A DNA stretch of 64,000 nt from Pseudomonas sp. 10-1B (GCF_000935045.1 NZ_JYKS01000005.1:62001-126000); one strand, 5' to 3'; positions 26,985-36,506 are shown, counted from the first letter of the stretch. Notes: a model not told the origin generated them from the letters alone. A program made the numbers and translations.

Positions 26985-27752
26985 ATGACCATGTTTGCAC
27001 GACTCAAGAAAGCCATCACCTGCCTTGCATTCGCGATGCCCATGCTGTTGCCCCACGCCTATGCCGAAACGCTGCGCGTCGGCTCCACGCCAACCGCCGT
27101 GCCTTTCAACTTTCTGAACCCCAAGACCAACACACTTCAAGGTGTGATGATCGACGTCACCCAAGTGCTCAGCCAGGAACTTGGCTTCACCCCCGAACAG
27201 TTCACCATCCCATTGTCTGGCCTGGTCTCATCCCTGCAAACCAACAAGATCGACCTGGTCAGTTCGGCGTTCGCCATGAATGAGCAGCGGGCCAAAGCTG
27301 TTGATTTTTCGGACGCGCTGTTCACTTACGGCGAGGCCGTCATCGTCAACGCGAACGATTCGACCCTCTACTCAAAGCCGTCTGATTTTTCTGGGAAGTC
27401 GATAGGCCTACAAACCGGCTCGGTGCTGGCGGAACCCTTCAAGGCGCAAGCGGGCATCAAGTCCATAAAAATGTACGACAGCATGGCTGACATGATTCGC
27501 GACGTTTCGCTTTCGCGTATTGACGCCGCCATTGGTGATGGACCGGTCATGCTTTATACCGTCAAACACGCCGGTTACCCGAAAGTGCGGGTGGCCGAGA
27601 CCTACCACCCGCAAATCAAGTTGGAAATCGGCATCGCTGTGCGCAAAGGCAACACTGAACTACTGGACCGTATCAACCAAGGCGTCAGAAAAATAAAACA
27701 GGACGGCACACTCGACGCGATCTTGCATAAATGGGACATCAAAAAGTCCTGA
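26985..27752 (+). CDS. Amino-acid ABC transporter, periplasmic binding protein (second system)
   Basis: The 255-residue protein has a signal peptide (M-T-M-F-A-R-L-K-K-A, cleaved near A-Y-A) and the family 3 solute-binding fold (L-R-V-G-S-T-P-T-A-V-P-F, D-L-V-S-S-A-F-A-M-N). It is only distantly like the AotJ-type binder at 21109 and lacks its Cys pair. It lies in the operon of the DadA-like oxidase and RidA, so a D-amino acid or other amino compound is the likely ligand. Downstream are one permease gene and one ATPase gene. Confidence 0.9.
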   Translation: MTMFARLKKAITCLAFAMPMLLPHAYAETLRVGSTPTAVPFNFLNPKTNTLQGVMIDVTQVLSQELGFTPEQFTIPLSGLVSSLQTNKIDLVSSAFAMNEQRAKAVDFSDALFTYGEAVIVNANDSTLYSKPSDFSGKSIGLQTGSVLAEPFKAQAGIKSIKMYDSMADMIRDVSLSRIDAAIGDGPVMLYTVKHAGYPKVRVAETYHPQIKLEIGIAVRKGNTELLDRINQGVRKIKQDGTLDAILHKWDIKKS

Positions 27753-27796
27753 CCTGTTAGCGGACACCTTGGGCACCTACGGAGAGCACAGATACC

Positions 27797-28459
27797 ATGT
27801 TCGAAGGTTTTTTCACCCAGGCAGTGGAGTATTTCCCCATTCTTCTGGAAGGGGTATGGACAACCATTGCCATCACGCTTTGCACCCTGGTCATCGCCAC
27901 GTTGCTCGGCCTGTTCTGGGCGATATTGAGGGTAAGCGGAATCAAACCGCTTGCCCACGCCGCCCGGCTTTTCACCAATACGATCCGCGGTATCCCGATC
28001 ATCGTGGTTCTTTTTTATCTGTACTTCGTCATGCCGGAATTCGGCGTTGAACTCAGCGCCTTCCAAGCGGGTTTCCTGGGCCTCGGGCTAACCTACTCGG
28101 CGTATATGTCCGAAGTCTTTCGAGCAGGTATCGAGTCCATTGATACGGGCCAAAACGAAGCCGCGCATTCCATTGGCATGAGCCGAACGATGACCCTGCG
28201 TCGAGTCATACTTCCTCAGGCATGGAAAGTGTCGCTTCCTCCCTTCAGCAACAATATGGTCATGATGCTGAAGGACTCCTCTCAGACCTCGATCATCACG
28301 GTAGTTGAACTGTCGATGCAAGGTAAGCTTCTCGCAGCCGCTTCCTTCAACAATGCGAACATCTTCACGCTTGTCGCCCTGATGTACCTCTGCCTTAGCC
28401 TCCCTCTGATGGGGTTCGCCGGCTGGCTGGAACGTAAATTCAAAAGGAACACACGATGA
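27797..28459 (+). CDS. Amino-acid ABC transporter permease (second system)
   Basis: This is a 220-residue inner-membrane permease of the PAAT type with about five helices. R-G-I-P-I-I-V-V is near residue 62 and the EAA loop [12 protein letters not shown] is near 117. It is the only permease gene in this operon, so it probably works as a homodimer, as in several glutamine-type importers. It overlaps the ATPase gene by ATGA. Confidence 0.9.
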   Translation: MFEGFFTQAVEYFPILLEGVWTTIAITLCTLVIATLLGLFWAILRVSGIKPLAHAARLFTNTIRGIPIIVVLFYLYFVMPEFGVELSAFQAGFLGLGLTYSAYMSEVFRAGIESIDTGQNEAAHSIGMSRTMTLRRVILPQAWKVSLPPFSNNMVMMLKDSSQTSIITVVELSMQGKLLAAASFNNANIFTLVALMYLCLSLPLMGFAGWLERKFKRNTR

Positions 28460-29184
28460 TCAAGCTTGAGAACATTACCAAAGCCTATGGGCAACACCAG
28501 GTGCTGCAGGGAATCACCATCGAGATCAAACAAGGCGAAGTGGTATGCCTGATTGGGCCTTCGGGCTCCGGCAAATCGACAGTATTACGCTGCATCAATG
28601 GACTGGAGGCGTACGACAGCGGCTCGATCACTGTTGAAGGGGTCTTGGTCGACAGCAAGTCAAAAAGCATCAGGGGCATCTGTCGATCCGTTGGAATGGT
28701 CTTCCAGCGCTTTAACTTGTTCCCCCATCGAACCGTTCTGGAAAACGTCATCGAGGGCCCCATCCGAGTCAATGGTCTGCCCGCCGATGAAGCACGCAAA
28801 CGTGGCAAGGACTTGCTGAACCGGGTTGGCCTTGCGACTAAATACGATGCCTACCCTGCTCAACTTTCAGGTGGCCAGCAACAGCGTGTGGCTATTGCCC
28901 GCTCCCTGGCCATGGAGCCGAAAGCGATCCTTTTCGATGAGCCGACGTCTGCACTTGATCCAGAACTTGTCGACGAGGTGTTAAGCGTGATGAAGAGTCT
29001 CGCTCAAGAGGGCATGACCATGGTCGTCGTCACGCATGAAATGGGCTTTGCACGAGCAGTCTCTGACCGCACCGTGTTTCTTGAGGGGGGTAACATCGTT
29101 GCTCAGGGGCCATCGGCAGAGATCCTCGGCAACCCAACCAACGAGCGTATGAAAGACTTCCTCAGCCGCGTTTCTCACAGCTGA
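28456..29184 (+). CDS. Amino-acid ABC transporter ATPase (second system)
   Basis: The 242-residue ATPase has Walker [10 protein letters not shown], signature [10 protein letters not shown], Walker [13 protein letters not shown] and the switch His in T-H-E-M-G-F-A. It is translationally coupled to the permease and ends the IclR-linked operon. An intrinsic terminator follows at 29205, separating it from the convergent receptor gene. Confidence 0.94.
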   Translation: MIKLENITKAYGQHQVLQGITIEIKQGEVVCLIGPSGSGKSTVLRCINGLEAYDSGSITVEGVLVDSKSKSIRGICRSVGMVFQRFNLFPHRTVLENVIEGPIRVNGLPADEARKRGKDLLNRVGLATKYDAYPAQLSGGQQQRVAIARSLAMEPKAILFDEPTSALDPELVDEVLSVMKSLAQEGMTMVVVTHEMGFARAVSDRTVFLEGGNIVAQGPSAEILGNPTNERMKDFLSRVSHS

Positions 29185-29204
29185 GAGCAGTAAGCCGCCA
29201 TGCC

Positions 29205-29246
29205 ACCAAACCCCTCTGGCCCACGCTCGAAAGGGGTTTGGTTTTT
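29205..29246 (+). terminator. Rho-independent terminator after the second ABC operon
   Basis: The 11-bp arms ACCAAACCCCT (29205-29215) and AGGGGTTTGGT (29232-29242) are followed by a T-run. The sequence also has an A-run on the other strand, so it may serve the convergent receptor gene as well. Confidence 0.88.
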
Positions 29247-29257
29247 CCGACTGCCTG

Positions 29258-31660
29258 TCAGAAATCCCCACGCAAGGTCAGCATGTAGCTACGCGGGGTG
29301 CCGTAGGTGGTACCGCGAGTCCAGTAGCCGGTCGAATCGAAGTACTTGCGGTCCAACAGGTTCTCCACATCCACCCCCACCGTCCAGTGTTGGTCGAGCT
29401 TGTACGCCGCCCGTGCGTCGAACACTGCCCGGCCGCTGTTGCTCACGCCGTTGTAGGCGTCGTAGTAGTGGGACTGGGCCGACACGCCGCCGCCGACACT
29501 GAAGCGGTTCCATTCACCTGGCAGCGTGTAGTTGGTATTGACCCGCAACAGGTGCTTGGGCGTTTGCGCCGAGATCGGCCCGCCATTCTCCGACTGCGTG
29601 GTGTTGAAGGTGTAACCCGCCGCCACTTGCAGGCCCGGCAGCAGCTCACCGCTGGCCTCCGCCTCGACGCCCTTGCTGCGGCTGATGCCATCGCTGTTCA
29701 CGTAGCACCGGCCGGCAACGTCATTCGGGCAGTTGCCGTCGTTGGCGTAGTCGCGGGCGGCCACGTCCTCCTGCTCGATGTAGAACAGCGCGAAGGAGAC
29801 GTTCAAACGCTTGTCGAACAACTCACCCTTGATGCCGGTTTCATAGTTGGAACCGATGGCGGGGTCGAGCATCTTGCCGCCAGCACTGCGGTAGCTGGCC
29901 TGGGGCATGAAGATGTCGGCATAGCTGGCGTACAGGGACCAGTTATTGTTCAGGTCATAAATCGCACCGACGAAGGGCGTGAACTCGTGCTTCTGTTCAT
30001 TGGTACCTTTCAGCGTGCCGTTCCAGGCCTCGGTCTTGTACCAGCTCAGACGCCCGCCCAGCACCAGGCTCAGGTCCTCGGTCATGTGCAGGCGGGCATT
30101 GAGGTAGGTGCCGTAGCGGGTATCGAAGGTGTCGTCCTTGTAGTCCCAGCCCTGCCGCGAAGGTTCGGGGACGATGCTGTGGTCCGGGTCGAATACATTG
30201 AGCGGGATGGGGTTGTCCAGCCTGACGGTGGCGTCCTTGTCATTCATCTTGCGCCTGGACCAGTTGGCCCCCAGCGACAGCTGATGAGTCAGGCCAAAGG
30301 CTTCGAAGTCACCGTCCAGGTGGCCGTCCACCGCGTTGGCGGTGACGTCGAACTTGTGAAAGCTGGTGTCGTTGATCATCGGGCCGGTAGGGCTGCCGTA
30401 TTCCAGCGTATCCTCTGCGCTCCATTCGATGGCGCTGCGGTTGTAGCTGCTTTCGGAGTGCGACAGCGCCAGCTTGCCGCTCCAGTTGTCGTTGAAGCGG
30501 TGGGTCAGGTCGGCGAACACTTCGTCGGTGCGGGTCTGCAGCGTGGCCCAGTCCTGGCCCAGGAAGGTGGAACGCTTGAGGTGCGGATTGCTGCCATCGG
30601 GGTTGGTCGGCAAGCCCAGCACGCTGTAGCCATCGATGCGCGAGGTTTGCCGGCGCAAGCCCAGGGCAACGGTGGTGGCGCTACTCAGGTCGCCCTCGAC
30701 GATGCCGTACAGCAATGGCCGCTTGGACTTGCTGACATCGGTGAAATAACCGCGGTCCTCGTAGGACGCGACCATGCGCCCGCGCAAGGTGCCTTCCGGG
30801 TTCAGCTTGCCACTGGCATCCAGGTCCAGGCGGTAGTTGTCCCAGGAACCGGCACGGGTGGTCACCGAGAAGCGCGGCTCGACGGTCGGGCGCTTGCGCA
30901 CCAGGTTGACGGCACCGCCCGGGTTGCCCGCCCCGACCAGCAGGCCGGAAGCACCACGCAGCACCTCGACGCGGTCGAATACCGCCATGTCGGGGATCAT
31001 CCAGCCGGTGTAGGCATAGGCCTGCCCGGCCACGCCGTCGACCATGTAGCTGTCGTCGGTCAGGTCGAAACCGCGGGAGCTGAAATGGTGGTTGCCATAG
31101 CCCCGGTTGGCACGGGTGATGCCCGTGGTCTGGGCCATCACCTGGTCCAGCGACACCAGGTTCTTGTCGTCCATCAGCTTGCGCGTGACCACGGTCACCG
31201 ACTGCGGTGTGTGCCGCAGCGACTGCGGGGTCTTGCCGATGGTCACGGCGCCGGTGGTGTACGAACCGGAGCCTTCGGTGGTTTCGCCCAGCCCCACGCT
31301 GTTGATGTTGGTGGCCCCCAGTTCCAACGCCCCCTTGGCGTCGACAGCCGGCACCACGCTGAACGTGCCGCTGCCGGTAACGATCGCCTGCAGGCCACTG
31401 CCGGCCAGCGCTTGCTGCACCGCTTGCAGGGCGCTCATCTCACCCTGGATGGCGGGTGCCTGTTTGCCAGCGACCAAGGCAGGGTCGAGGGACATTACCT
31501 GCCCGCCCTGGCGGGCGATGGCGTTGAGGGTATGCGCCAGGCTGGCAGCCGGCAGGTCGAAACGCTGCAGCTGTTGCTGGGCGGAACCTTCCGCCCGGAC
31601 GAAGGCCGTAGGCACTGCGGCCAGGGCGATGGCAAGGGCGAGGGGCCAGGGTTTGAACAC
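29258..31660 (-). CDS. TonB-dependent siderophore receptor with signalling domain (system 3)
   Basis: This is an 800-residue ferric-siderophore transducer. The short signal peptide ends near F-V-R-A-E. The STN domain is at about 30-110 (F-D-L-P-A-A-S-L), the plug at about 150-280 (H-T-P-Q-S-V-T-V-V-T) and the barrel ends T-L-R-G-D-F. The start is GTG at 31660 with CAGGAG seven bases upstream. It is separated from its anti-sigma gene by 385 nt containing a REP pair, unlike systems 1 and 2. A Fur-like palindrome lies upstream (31726-31746). The ligand is unknown. Confidence 0.93.
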   Translation of the reverse strand: MFKPWPLALAIALAAVPTAFVRAEGSAQQQLQRFDLPAASLAHTLNAIARQGGQVMSLDPALVAGKQAPAIQGEMSALQAVQQALAGSGLQAIVTGSGTFSVVPAVDAKGALELGATNINSVGLGETTEGSGSYTTGAVTIGKTPQSLRHTPQSVTVVTRKLMDDKNLVSLDQVMAQTTGITRANRGYGNHHFSSRGFDLTDDSYMVDGVAGQAYAYTGWMIPDMAVFDRVEVLRGASGLLVGAGNPGGAVNLVRKRPTVEPRFSVTTRAGSWDNYRLDLDASGKLNPEGTLRGRMVASYEDRGYFTDVSKSKRPLLYGIVEGDLSSATTVALGLRRQTSRIDGYSVLGLPTNPDGSNPHLKRSTFLGQDWATLQTRTDEVFADLTHRFNDNWSGKLALSHSESSYNRSAIEWSAEDTLEYGSPTGPMINDTSFHKFDVTANAVDGHLDGDFEAFGLTHQLSLGANWSRRKMNDKDATVRLDNPIPLNVFDPDHSIVPEPSRQGWDYKDDTFDTRYGTYLNARLHMTEDLSLVLGGRLSWYKTEAWNGTLKGTNEQKHEFTPFVGAIYDLNNNWSLYASYADIFMPQASYRSAGGKMLDPAIGSNYETGIKGELFDKRLNVSFALFYIEQEDVAARDYANDGNCPNDVAGRCYVNSDGISRSKGVEAEASGELLPGLQVAAGYTFNTTQSENGGPISAQTPKHLLRVNTNYTLPGEWNRFSVGGGVSAQSHYYDAYNGVSNSGRAVFDARAAYKLDQHWTVGVDVENLLDRKYFDSTGYWTRGTTYGTPRSYMLTLRGDF

Positions 31661-31725
31661 GTGGATACTCCTGAATTTTTGCTGTTGTCAGGAGGAAGGT
31701 GGGACGAGCGGGAAAAACCGGACAC

Positions 31726-31746
31726 GAATGATAAAAATTTTCATTC
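31726..31746. promoter_or_regulatory. Possible Fur-like site upstream of receptor 3
   Basis: The arms GAATGA and TCATTC are spaced by 9 bases of A/T-rich sequence, resembling a Fur box but matching the 19-bp consensus at only about 11 positions. It lies 66-86 bp upstream of the receptor start on the minus strand. It could instead be part of a sigma-dependent promoter. Confidence 0.35.
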
Positions 31747-31804
31747 AATAACTCTCAGCACTCATGCGGACTCTGTGGGGGCAACTGTTTTGTATTGCCT
31801 GGAC

Positions 31805-31983
31805 TGGCCTCATCGCCGGCAAGCCAGCTCCCACAGGGATCGCATCAGCCTCAAGCCCTGTGCACTACCTGTGGGAGATCCTATGGCTTCTGGCAAGGGC
31901 ACCAGGGTTGCCAGGTGCTCGCCACAGCATCTGTCAGCCCTGATGCGATCCCTGTGGGAGCTGGCTTGCCGGCGATGAGGCCA
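31805..31983. repeat. REP pair with a composite internal repeat
   Basis: Outer inverted REP arms (31805-31839 and about 31947-31983, CCCTGTGGGAGCTGGCTTGCC type) enclose a segment from 31868 that closely matches 49721-49840, including the words CTATGG, TTCTGGCAA and CAGCCCTGATGCGA. It fills most of the 385-nt gap between anti-sigma gene 3 and receptor gene 3. The remainder of that gap holds only the receptor 5' leader. Confidence 0.8.
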
Positions 31984-32045
31984 GCCCAGGCAATACAAGA
32001 CAATTGCTCCCACAAGGCCCCTGGCCAGGTTCTGTCAATGCCCGG

Positions 32046-32993
32046 CTAGCGCGCATCGATCAGGGTCATCCACGCACCATAGCGCTCGATACGGATCGGC
32101 ATGGTCTCTTCCAAGGCTGCCAGGGTGCGCTCGCTGTCATCCAGCGGGAACACACCCTGCACACGCAAATGCCGCACCTGCGGGCTGACGCGGATCAGCC
32201 CGGGACGATACGGGCGCAAGGCATCGATGACCGTCGCCAGAGGCTCGTCCAGCACGCTGAGGCGGCCCTCCACCCAATCGGCACGGTAGGCCTGGCCGGC
32301 AGCCAGCGGCTCGATGCGTCTCGCGTGCAGCAACGCCGCCTGCCCCTGCGCCAGGTCCAGTTCGGCGCCGCTGGGCAGCGAAGCGCGCACGGCATGCTCC
32401 AGCACCACCACACGGGTGGCATCCGCCAGTTGCTCGACCAGAAAACGCGTACCCAGGGCACGGACATCACCTTGGTCGCTGCGCACGATGAACGGCCGCG
32501 TCGGGTCCGCAGCCACCTGCACCACCAGCCCTCCCCTGTACAGGCGCAGCAGACGCCGCCCGCTAGAGAAATCGACATCCACCGCACTGCCAGCGTTGAG
32601 AATCAGCCGGCTGCCATCGGCCAGCGTCAGGCTGCGGCGCTCACCGGTGCCGGTACGCAGGTCGGCAGTCAACGCCCGGCCGCTATCGCTGCGGGCGGCA
32701 AACCAGAGGCTGCCGCCCAGCAGGCCTAGCCCGGTCAGCCCACGCAACACATCACGGCGGCCGACTTCCGCTTGCAGCAAGGTATCGCGCAACGCGCCCG
32801 GTGCCCGCCGCACAACCTCATAGTGCCGGCCCAGGCCGCGCTGCAGTTGCTCCCAGGCATGGGCGTTGGCCGGGTCCTGCCCCAGCCACTGCTGGAACAG
32901 CGCCTGTTGCCGGGCATCGTCGCGCCCGGAGCGCAGGCGCACCATCCACGAGATGGCCTGCTCGGCGGCCGGGCTCAGCGTGTTGCGGCTCAT
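32046..32993 (-). CDS. FecR-type anti-sigma factor (system 3)
   Basis: The 315-residue protein has the N-terminal DUF4880-type domain (A-I-S-W-M-V-R-L-R-S-G), a membrane helix near 88-105 (L-T-G-L-G-L-L-G-G-S-L-W-F), the FecR domain (L-A-D-G-S-R-L-I-L-N-A-G-S-A-V-D) and the C-terminal segment ending R-I-E-R-Y-G-A-W-M-T-L-I-D-A-R. The ending differs from the F-W-x-x-x-E-P-A of the others, so its receptor contact may be distinct. The ATG at 32993 overlaps the sigma stop (ATGA). It pairs with the sigma at 32990-33496. Confidence 0.92.
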   Translation of the reverse strand: MSRNTLSPAAEQAISWMVRLRSGRDDARQQALFQQWLGQDPANAHAWEQLQRGLGRHYEVVRRAPGALRDTLLQAEVGRRDVLRGLTGLGLLGGSLWFAARSDSGRALTADLRTGTGERRSLTLADGSRLILNAGSAVDVDFSSGRRLLRLYRGGLVVQVAADPTRPFIVRSDQGDVRALGTRFLVEQLADATRVVVLEHAVRASLPSGAELDLAQGQAALLHARRIEPLAAGQAYRADWVEGRLSVLDEPLATVIDALRPYRPGLIRVSPQVRHLRVQGVFPLDDSERTLAALEETMPIRIERYGAWMTLIDAR

Positions 32994-33496
32994 GGCTGCG
33001 CCCCGCTCAGGTAGCACTGGCGCAAGGCCTGGGTCATGTAGCGGCCAACCGTGCGCTCGGACACCTCCAGGCGCCGGCCGATTTGCGCGTAGGTCAGGCC
33101 ATCGAGCTGGCTCATGAGAAAGGCCTTCTTCACCACCAGCGGCAAGCCGGCAAGGCTGCGGTCGATGGCGTGCAGGGCTTCCAGCAACAGGTGGGTTTCT
33201 TCCGGCGAGGGCGCCAGCTCCTCGGGCAACAGCATCAGCCGTTCCAGATAGGCCTGTTCCAGACGTCGCCGACGGTGACGGTCGAAGATCAACCGACGGG
33301 CGATGGTGGCCAGGTAGGCACGCGGCTGTTCGATGGTCGCCGGGTCGACCCGGGCGGCGAGCAACTGGCAGAACGTCTCGGCAGCCGTGTCCTCGGCATC
33401 CGGGCGGTTGCTCAGCTGCCGTTGCACATGCCGCAGCAACCAGCGGTGATGATCGCTGAAAAAGAAACCCAGCTTGCTGGTGTCGGATGCAGGCAC
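32990..33496 (-). CDS. ECF sigma factor, FecI family (system 3, divergent)
   Basis: This is a 168-residue FecI-like sigma factor. Region 2 reads D-A-E-D-T-A-A-E-T-F-C-Q-L-L rather than the usual D-L-A-Q-D-T-F-L-R-L-L, so it is more distant from sigmas 1, 2 and 4. Region 4 (L-D-G-L-T-Y-A-Q-I-G-R-R-L-E-V-S-E-R) is normal. It is coupled to the anti-sigma gene by ATGA. A half Fur-like word AATGAGAAT is present at about 33512-33520, upstream of the start, but a whole box is not evident. Confidence 0.9.
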   Translation of the reverse strand: MPASDTSKLGFFFSDHHRWLLRHVQRQLSNRPDAEDTAAETFCQLLAARVDPATIEQPRAYLATIARRLIFDRHRRRRLEQAYLERLMLLPEELAPSPEETHLLLEALHAIDRSLAGLPLVVKKAFLMSQLDGLTYAQIGRRLEVSERTVGRYMTQALRQCYLSGAQP

Positions 33497-33632
33497 AGGA
33501 TCGACCAGAGGTGAATGAGAATTTGTCGCATCTTATAGGCCAGGCGCGGGAAGCGCCATAGCCAACTGGATCGTGTATCAGGCTAGAGAGCGCCGAGGAC
33601 TGCACAGCGGCCCCGACTCCAGCATCTAAGCT

Positions 33633-35378
33633 ATGACTGAGCCCCCTCCCCCGAGCGCCCGTACCATGCCGGAAACTCCCCGCTTCGACTGGAAACGCTG
33701 GCTACCCGGCCTGGTCACCCTGCTTCACTATCAACCCGCCTGGCTAGCCAAGGACATCGCCGCTGGCCTGGTGCTAACCACCATGCTGGTACCGGTGGGC
33801 ATCGCCTACGCTGAAGCCTCTGGCGTACCCGGCATCTACGGCCTGTACGCCACCATCATTCCGCTGCTGGCCTACGCCCTGTTCGGCCCCAGCCGTATCC
33901 TGGTGCTGGGCCCGGACTCGGCGCTGGCCGCGCCGATCCTGGCGGTGGTGGTGCAATACGCCGCCAGCGACCCACAACGGGCGATCGCCATCGCCAGCAT
34001 GATGGCCCTGGTCGCCGGAGCGTTCTGCATGATCGCGGGGTTGCTGCGCCTGGGCTTCATCACCGAACTGCTGTCCAAGCCGATCCGCTATGGCTACATG
34101 AATGGCATCGCCTTGACGGTGCTGATCAGCCAGTTGCCCAAACTGTTCGGCCTGTCCGGCGATAGCCAGGGCCCGCTGCGGGATATCTGGAACCTGGGCC
34201 AGGCGTTGCTCGCCGGCCAAGGCCATTGGCCAAGCTTTCTGGTCGGTGGCGGCAGCCTGGCGCTGATTCTGCTGCTCAAGCCGTTCAAGCGCTTGCCGGG
34301 CATCCTCATCGCGGTAGTACTGGCTACGCTGGCGGTAAGCCTGCTGGGCCTCGACCAGCAGGGCGTGAAAGTGCTCGGCGAGCTGCCTCAGGGGCTGCCT
34401 AGCCTGGTCTTCCCCTGGGTCAGCGATATCGACCTGGTGGAGGTACTGCTCGGCGGCATCGCGGTGGCGCTGGTATCGTTCGCCGACACCAGTGTGCTGT
34501 CGCGCTCCTACGCCGCGCGCCTGAAGATGCGGGTCAACCCCAACCAGGAAATGTTCGGCCTGGGTGTGGCCAACCTGGCCTCGGGGCTGTTCCAGGGCAT
34601 CCCCATCAGCAGCAGTTCGTCACGCACGCCAGTGGCCGAAGCCGCCGGCTCGCGCACCCAGCTCACCGGCATCATCGGCGCGCTGGCGGTGACTCTATTG
34701 CTGCTGGTGGCGCCCAACCTGATGCAGCATCTGCCCAACAGCGCCCTGGCCGCGGTGGTGATCGCCGCAGCACTGGGCCTGTTCGAAATCACCGACCTCA
34801 AGCGCATCTTCCGCATGCAGCAATGGGAGTTCTGGTTGTCGTTCACCTGCTTCGTCGGCGTGGCGGTGTTCGGCGCCATTCCCGGCATCTGCATTGCCGT
34901 GGTGATTTCGGTGATCGAGTTCCTGTGGGACGGCTGGCGACCGCACCATGCAGTGCTGGGCCGGGCGGATGGCACACGTGGCTACCATGATGTGCAACGC
35001 TACCCCCATGCCCGGCGCATTCCAGGGTTGGTGCTGCTGCGTTGGGACGCGCCGCTGTTCTTCGCCAATGCCGAGCAGTTCCAGGCCACGGTGATGGCGG
35101 CGGTGGATGCATCGCCGACACCAGTGCAGCGGCTGGTGATCGCGGCGGAGCCGGTGACCAGCATCGACATCACCTCGGCGGACATGCTGGCCGAGCTGGA
35201 CCGTGCGCTGGAGGCGCGGGGGGTGGAGTTGCAGTTTGCCGAGATGAAGGACCCAGTGAAGGACAAGATGCGGCAGTTCGAGTTGTTCGAGCATATGGGG
35301 GAAAACGCGTTTCATCCCACCGTCGGTGCAGCGGTGGATGCCTACCTGGAAGAGAGCGGGGTTGACTGGAAGCCTTAG
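33633..35378 (+). CDS. SulP-family anion (sulfate) transporter with STAS domain
   Basis: The 581-residue protein has a membrane domain of about 12-14 helices (residues about 40-440) and a C-terminal cytoplasmic STAS domain (about 455-575). Characteristic motifs are Q-P-A-W-L-A-K-D, V-P-V-G-I-A-Y-A, Y-G-L-Y-A-T and the serine-rich loop I-P-I-S-S-S-S-S-R-T. It should move sulfate or bicarbonate, probably with sodium or protons. The first ATG is at 33633; the one at 33666 (M-P-E-T-P-R) is also possible. In P. putida KT2440 I recall this gene next to ychF, so 9.4-33.6 kb here looks inserted. Confidence 0.9.
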   Translation: MTEPPPPSARTMPETPRFDWKRWLPGLVTLLHYQPAWLAKDIAAGLVLTTMLVPVGIAYAEASGVPGIYGLYATIIPLLAYALFGPSRILVLGPDSALAAPILAVVVQYAASDPQRAIAIASMMALVAGAFCMIAGLLRLGFITELLSKPIRYGYMNGIALTVLISQLPKLFGLSGDSQGPLRDIWNLGQALLAGQGHWPSFLVGGGSLALILLLKPFKRLPGILIAVVLATLAVSLLGLDQQGVKVLGELPQGLPSLVFPWVSDIDLVEVLLGGIAVALVSFADTSVLSRSYAARLKMRVNPNQEMFGLGVANLASGLFQGIPISSSSSRTPVAEAAGSRTQLTGIIGALAVTLLLLVAPNLMQHLPNSALAAVVIAAALGLFEITDLKRIFRMQQWEFWLSFTCFVGVAVFGAIPGICIAVVISVIEFLWDGWRPHHAVLGRADGTRGYHDVQRYPHARRIPGLVLLRWDAPLFFANAEQFQATVMAAVDASPTPVQRLVIAAEPVTSIDITSADMLAELDRALEARGVELQFAEMKDPVKDKMRQFELFEHMGENAFHPTVGAAVDAYLEESGVDWKP

Positions 35379-35390
35379 GTTTCCTGTGGC

Positions 35391-35484
35391 GGCCTCTCCG
35401 CGGGCACGCCCGCTCCCACAGGTTTGGCGCTGAACTGTAAAAACGCGCGGTCCCTGTGGGAGCGGGCGTGCCCGCGAAGAGGCC
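35391..35484. repeat. Inverted REP pair between convergent genes
   Basis: Two REP units in opposite orientation (35391-35422 and 35453-35484) of the GGCCTCTCCGCGGGCACGCC type lie between the convergent SulP and DUF2955 genes. They can form a large hairpin and may act as a two-way transcription stop. Confidence 0.88.
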
Positions 35485-35495
35485 GGCACAGAATA

Positions 35496-36506
35496 CTAGG
35501 CAGCCCGAGCCCGGCGCCGGTCGATCCAGATCAGCATGGCGCTGGCATACACCGACACCACCAGAAACAGCGCCATGCGCACGGCAAAGGCACGGTACAC
35601 ATCCTGCCCGCCGGCACTGTCCTGCACCGACTGCCCCAGCAGGATCAACATGGTCGTCAGGCAACTGACCCAGTAGGCCGGGCTCTGCCGGTTCGGCACC
35701 GCCTGGTACAACCGCCGCGCCTGCCACAAGACGAACAGCAGCACCCACAGGAAAAACATCCACAGGTGCACGAACAGGCCGAGCGCCCCCCACATCAGTA
35801 TCGCCAGCAACCCGGCCAGCAAGGTCGAGCCGATCAGCTCGCGGCTGGCATGCCGCGCGTGGGTCTCACCGGCCTGCTGCCCCAGGCTCACCGCTTTCAT
35901 GATCAGCGGCATGTACTGGTCCGGGGCGATCAGCGCCAGCAGAAACGCCGGCATGACGATCAGCGTGGCACGTAGCGCCACCCAACTGACATGCTCGCTG
36001 CCAAGCAGCGGCGGTACCGGTTGTAACGGCGCGTTGGCCGGTTCGGGAAACAGCGCATGCGCCACTGCCGTACCCAGCACCGCCACTAGCATGCCTTTGG
36101 CCAGCGCTTCGACTACCGACAACGCCAGGGTGAAGTCACTGCTGCCGGCAGCGGCGATCATGGTCAGGCCGATCACCAGCAGGTTGGCCAGCAGGCCGTT
36201 GCCGCCCTGCAACGCATAGCGCAAGGTCAGGAAAACCCCGACGCCCACTAGCAACACGCCACTCACCGGGGCATGCCGCAGCAGCGGAATCAGCAGCAGC
36301 CCACTGCCGCAAGCGAGCAGCACCAGCACCGCCAAGGCCGGTGCCGCACGCAGGGGCAATGGCTGACTGCGCATGGCCAGCAACAGTACCGCGAACACCG
36401 GTGCCAGGATCGGCACCGGCAGGCCCATGCCAAAACTCACCGCCAGGCACAACGCCACACCCCAGGCCAGGCGCAGGGCACGCAGGCGGCGTAACTCAAT
36501 AGGCAT
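35496..36506 (-). CDS. DUF2955/fusaric-acid-resistance-like inner-membrane protein
   Basis: The 336-residue integral membrane protein has two blocks of several helices separated by a short polar region, like the aromatic-acid exporter family (AaeB/FUSC, DUF2955). It is the last gene of the operon AI-2E-like / NodT / HlyD / this protein, and its start overlaps the HlyD gene by 11 bp. It would be the inner-membrane component of a tripartite pump with the HlyD adaptor and NodT channel. The exported compound is unknown, possibly an aromatic acid. Confidence 0.82.
   Translation of the reverse strand: MPIELRRLRALRLAWGVALCLAVSFGMGLPVPILAPVFAVLLLAMRSQPLPLRAAPALAVLVLLACGSGLLLIPLLRHAPVSGVLLVGVGVFLTLRYALQGGNGLLANLLVIGLTMIAAAGSSDFTLALSVVEALAKGMLVAVLGTAVAHALFPEPANAPLQPVPPLLGSEHVSWVALRATLIVMPAFLLALIAPDQYMPLIMKAVSLGQQAGETHARHASRELIGSTLLAGLLAILMWGALGLFVHLWMFFLWVLLFVLWQARRLYQAVPNRQSPAYWVSCLTTMLILLGQSVQDSAGGQDVYRAFAVRMALFLVVSVYASAMLIWIDRRRARAA

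Noticed and set aside
27797..28459. Only one permease gene in the second ABC operon could mean a lost subunit
   Set aside because: Homodimeric permeases are common in glutamine-type importers, and the gene is intact and coupled to its ATPase.
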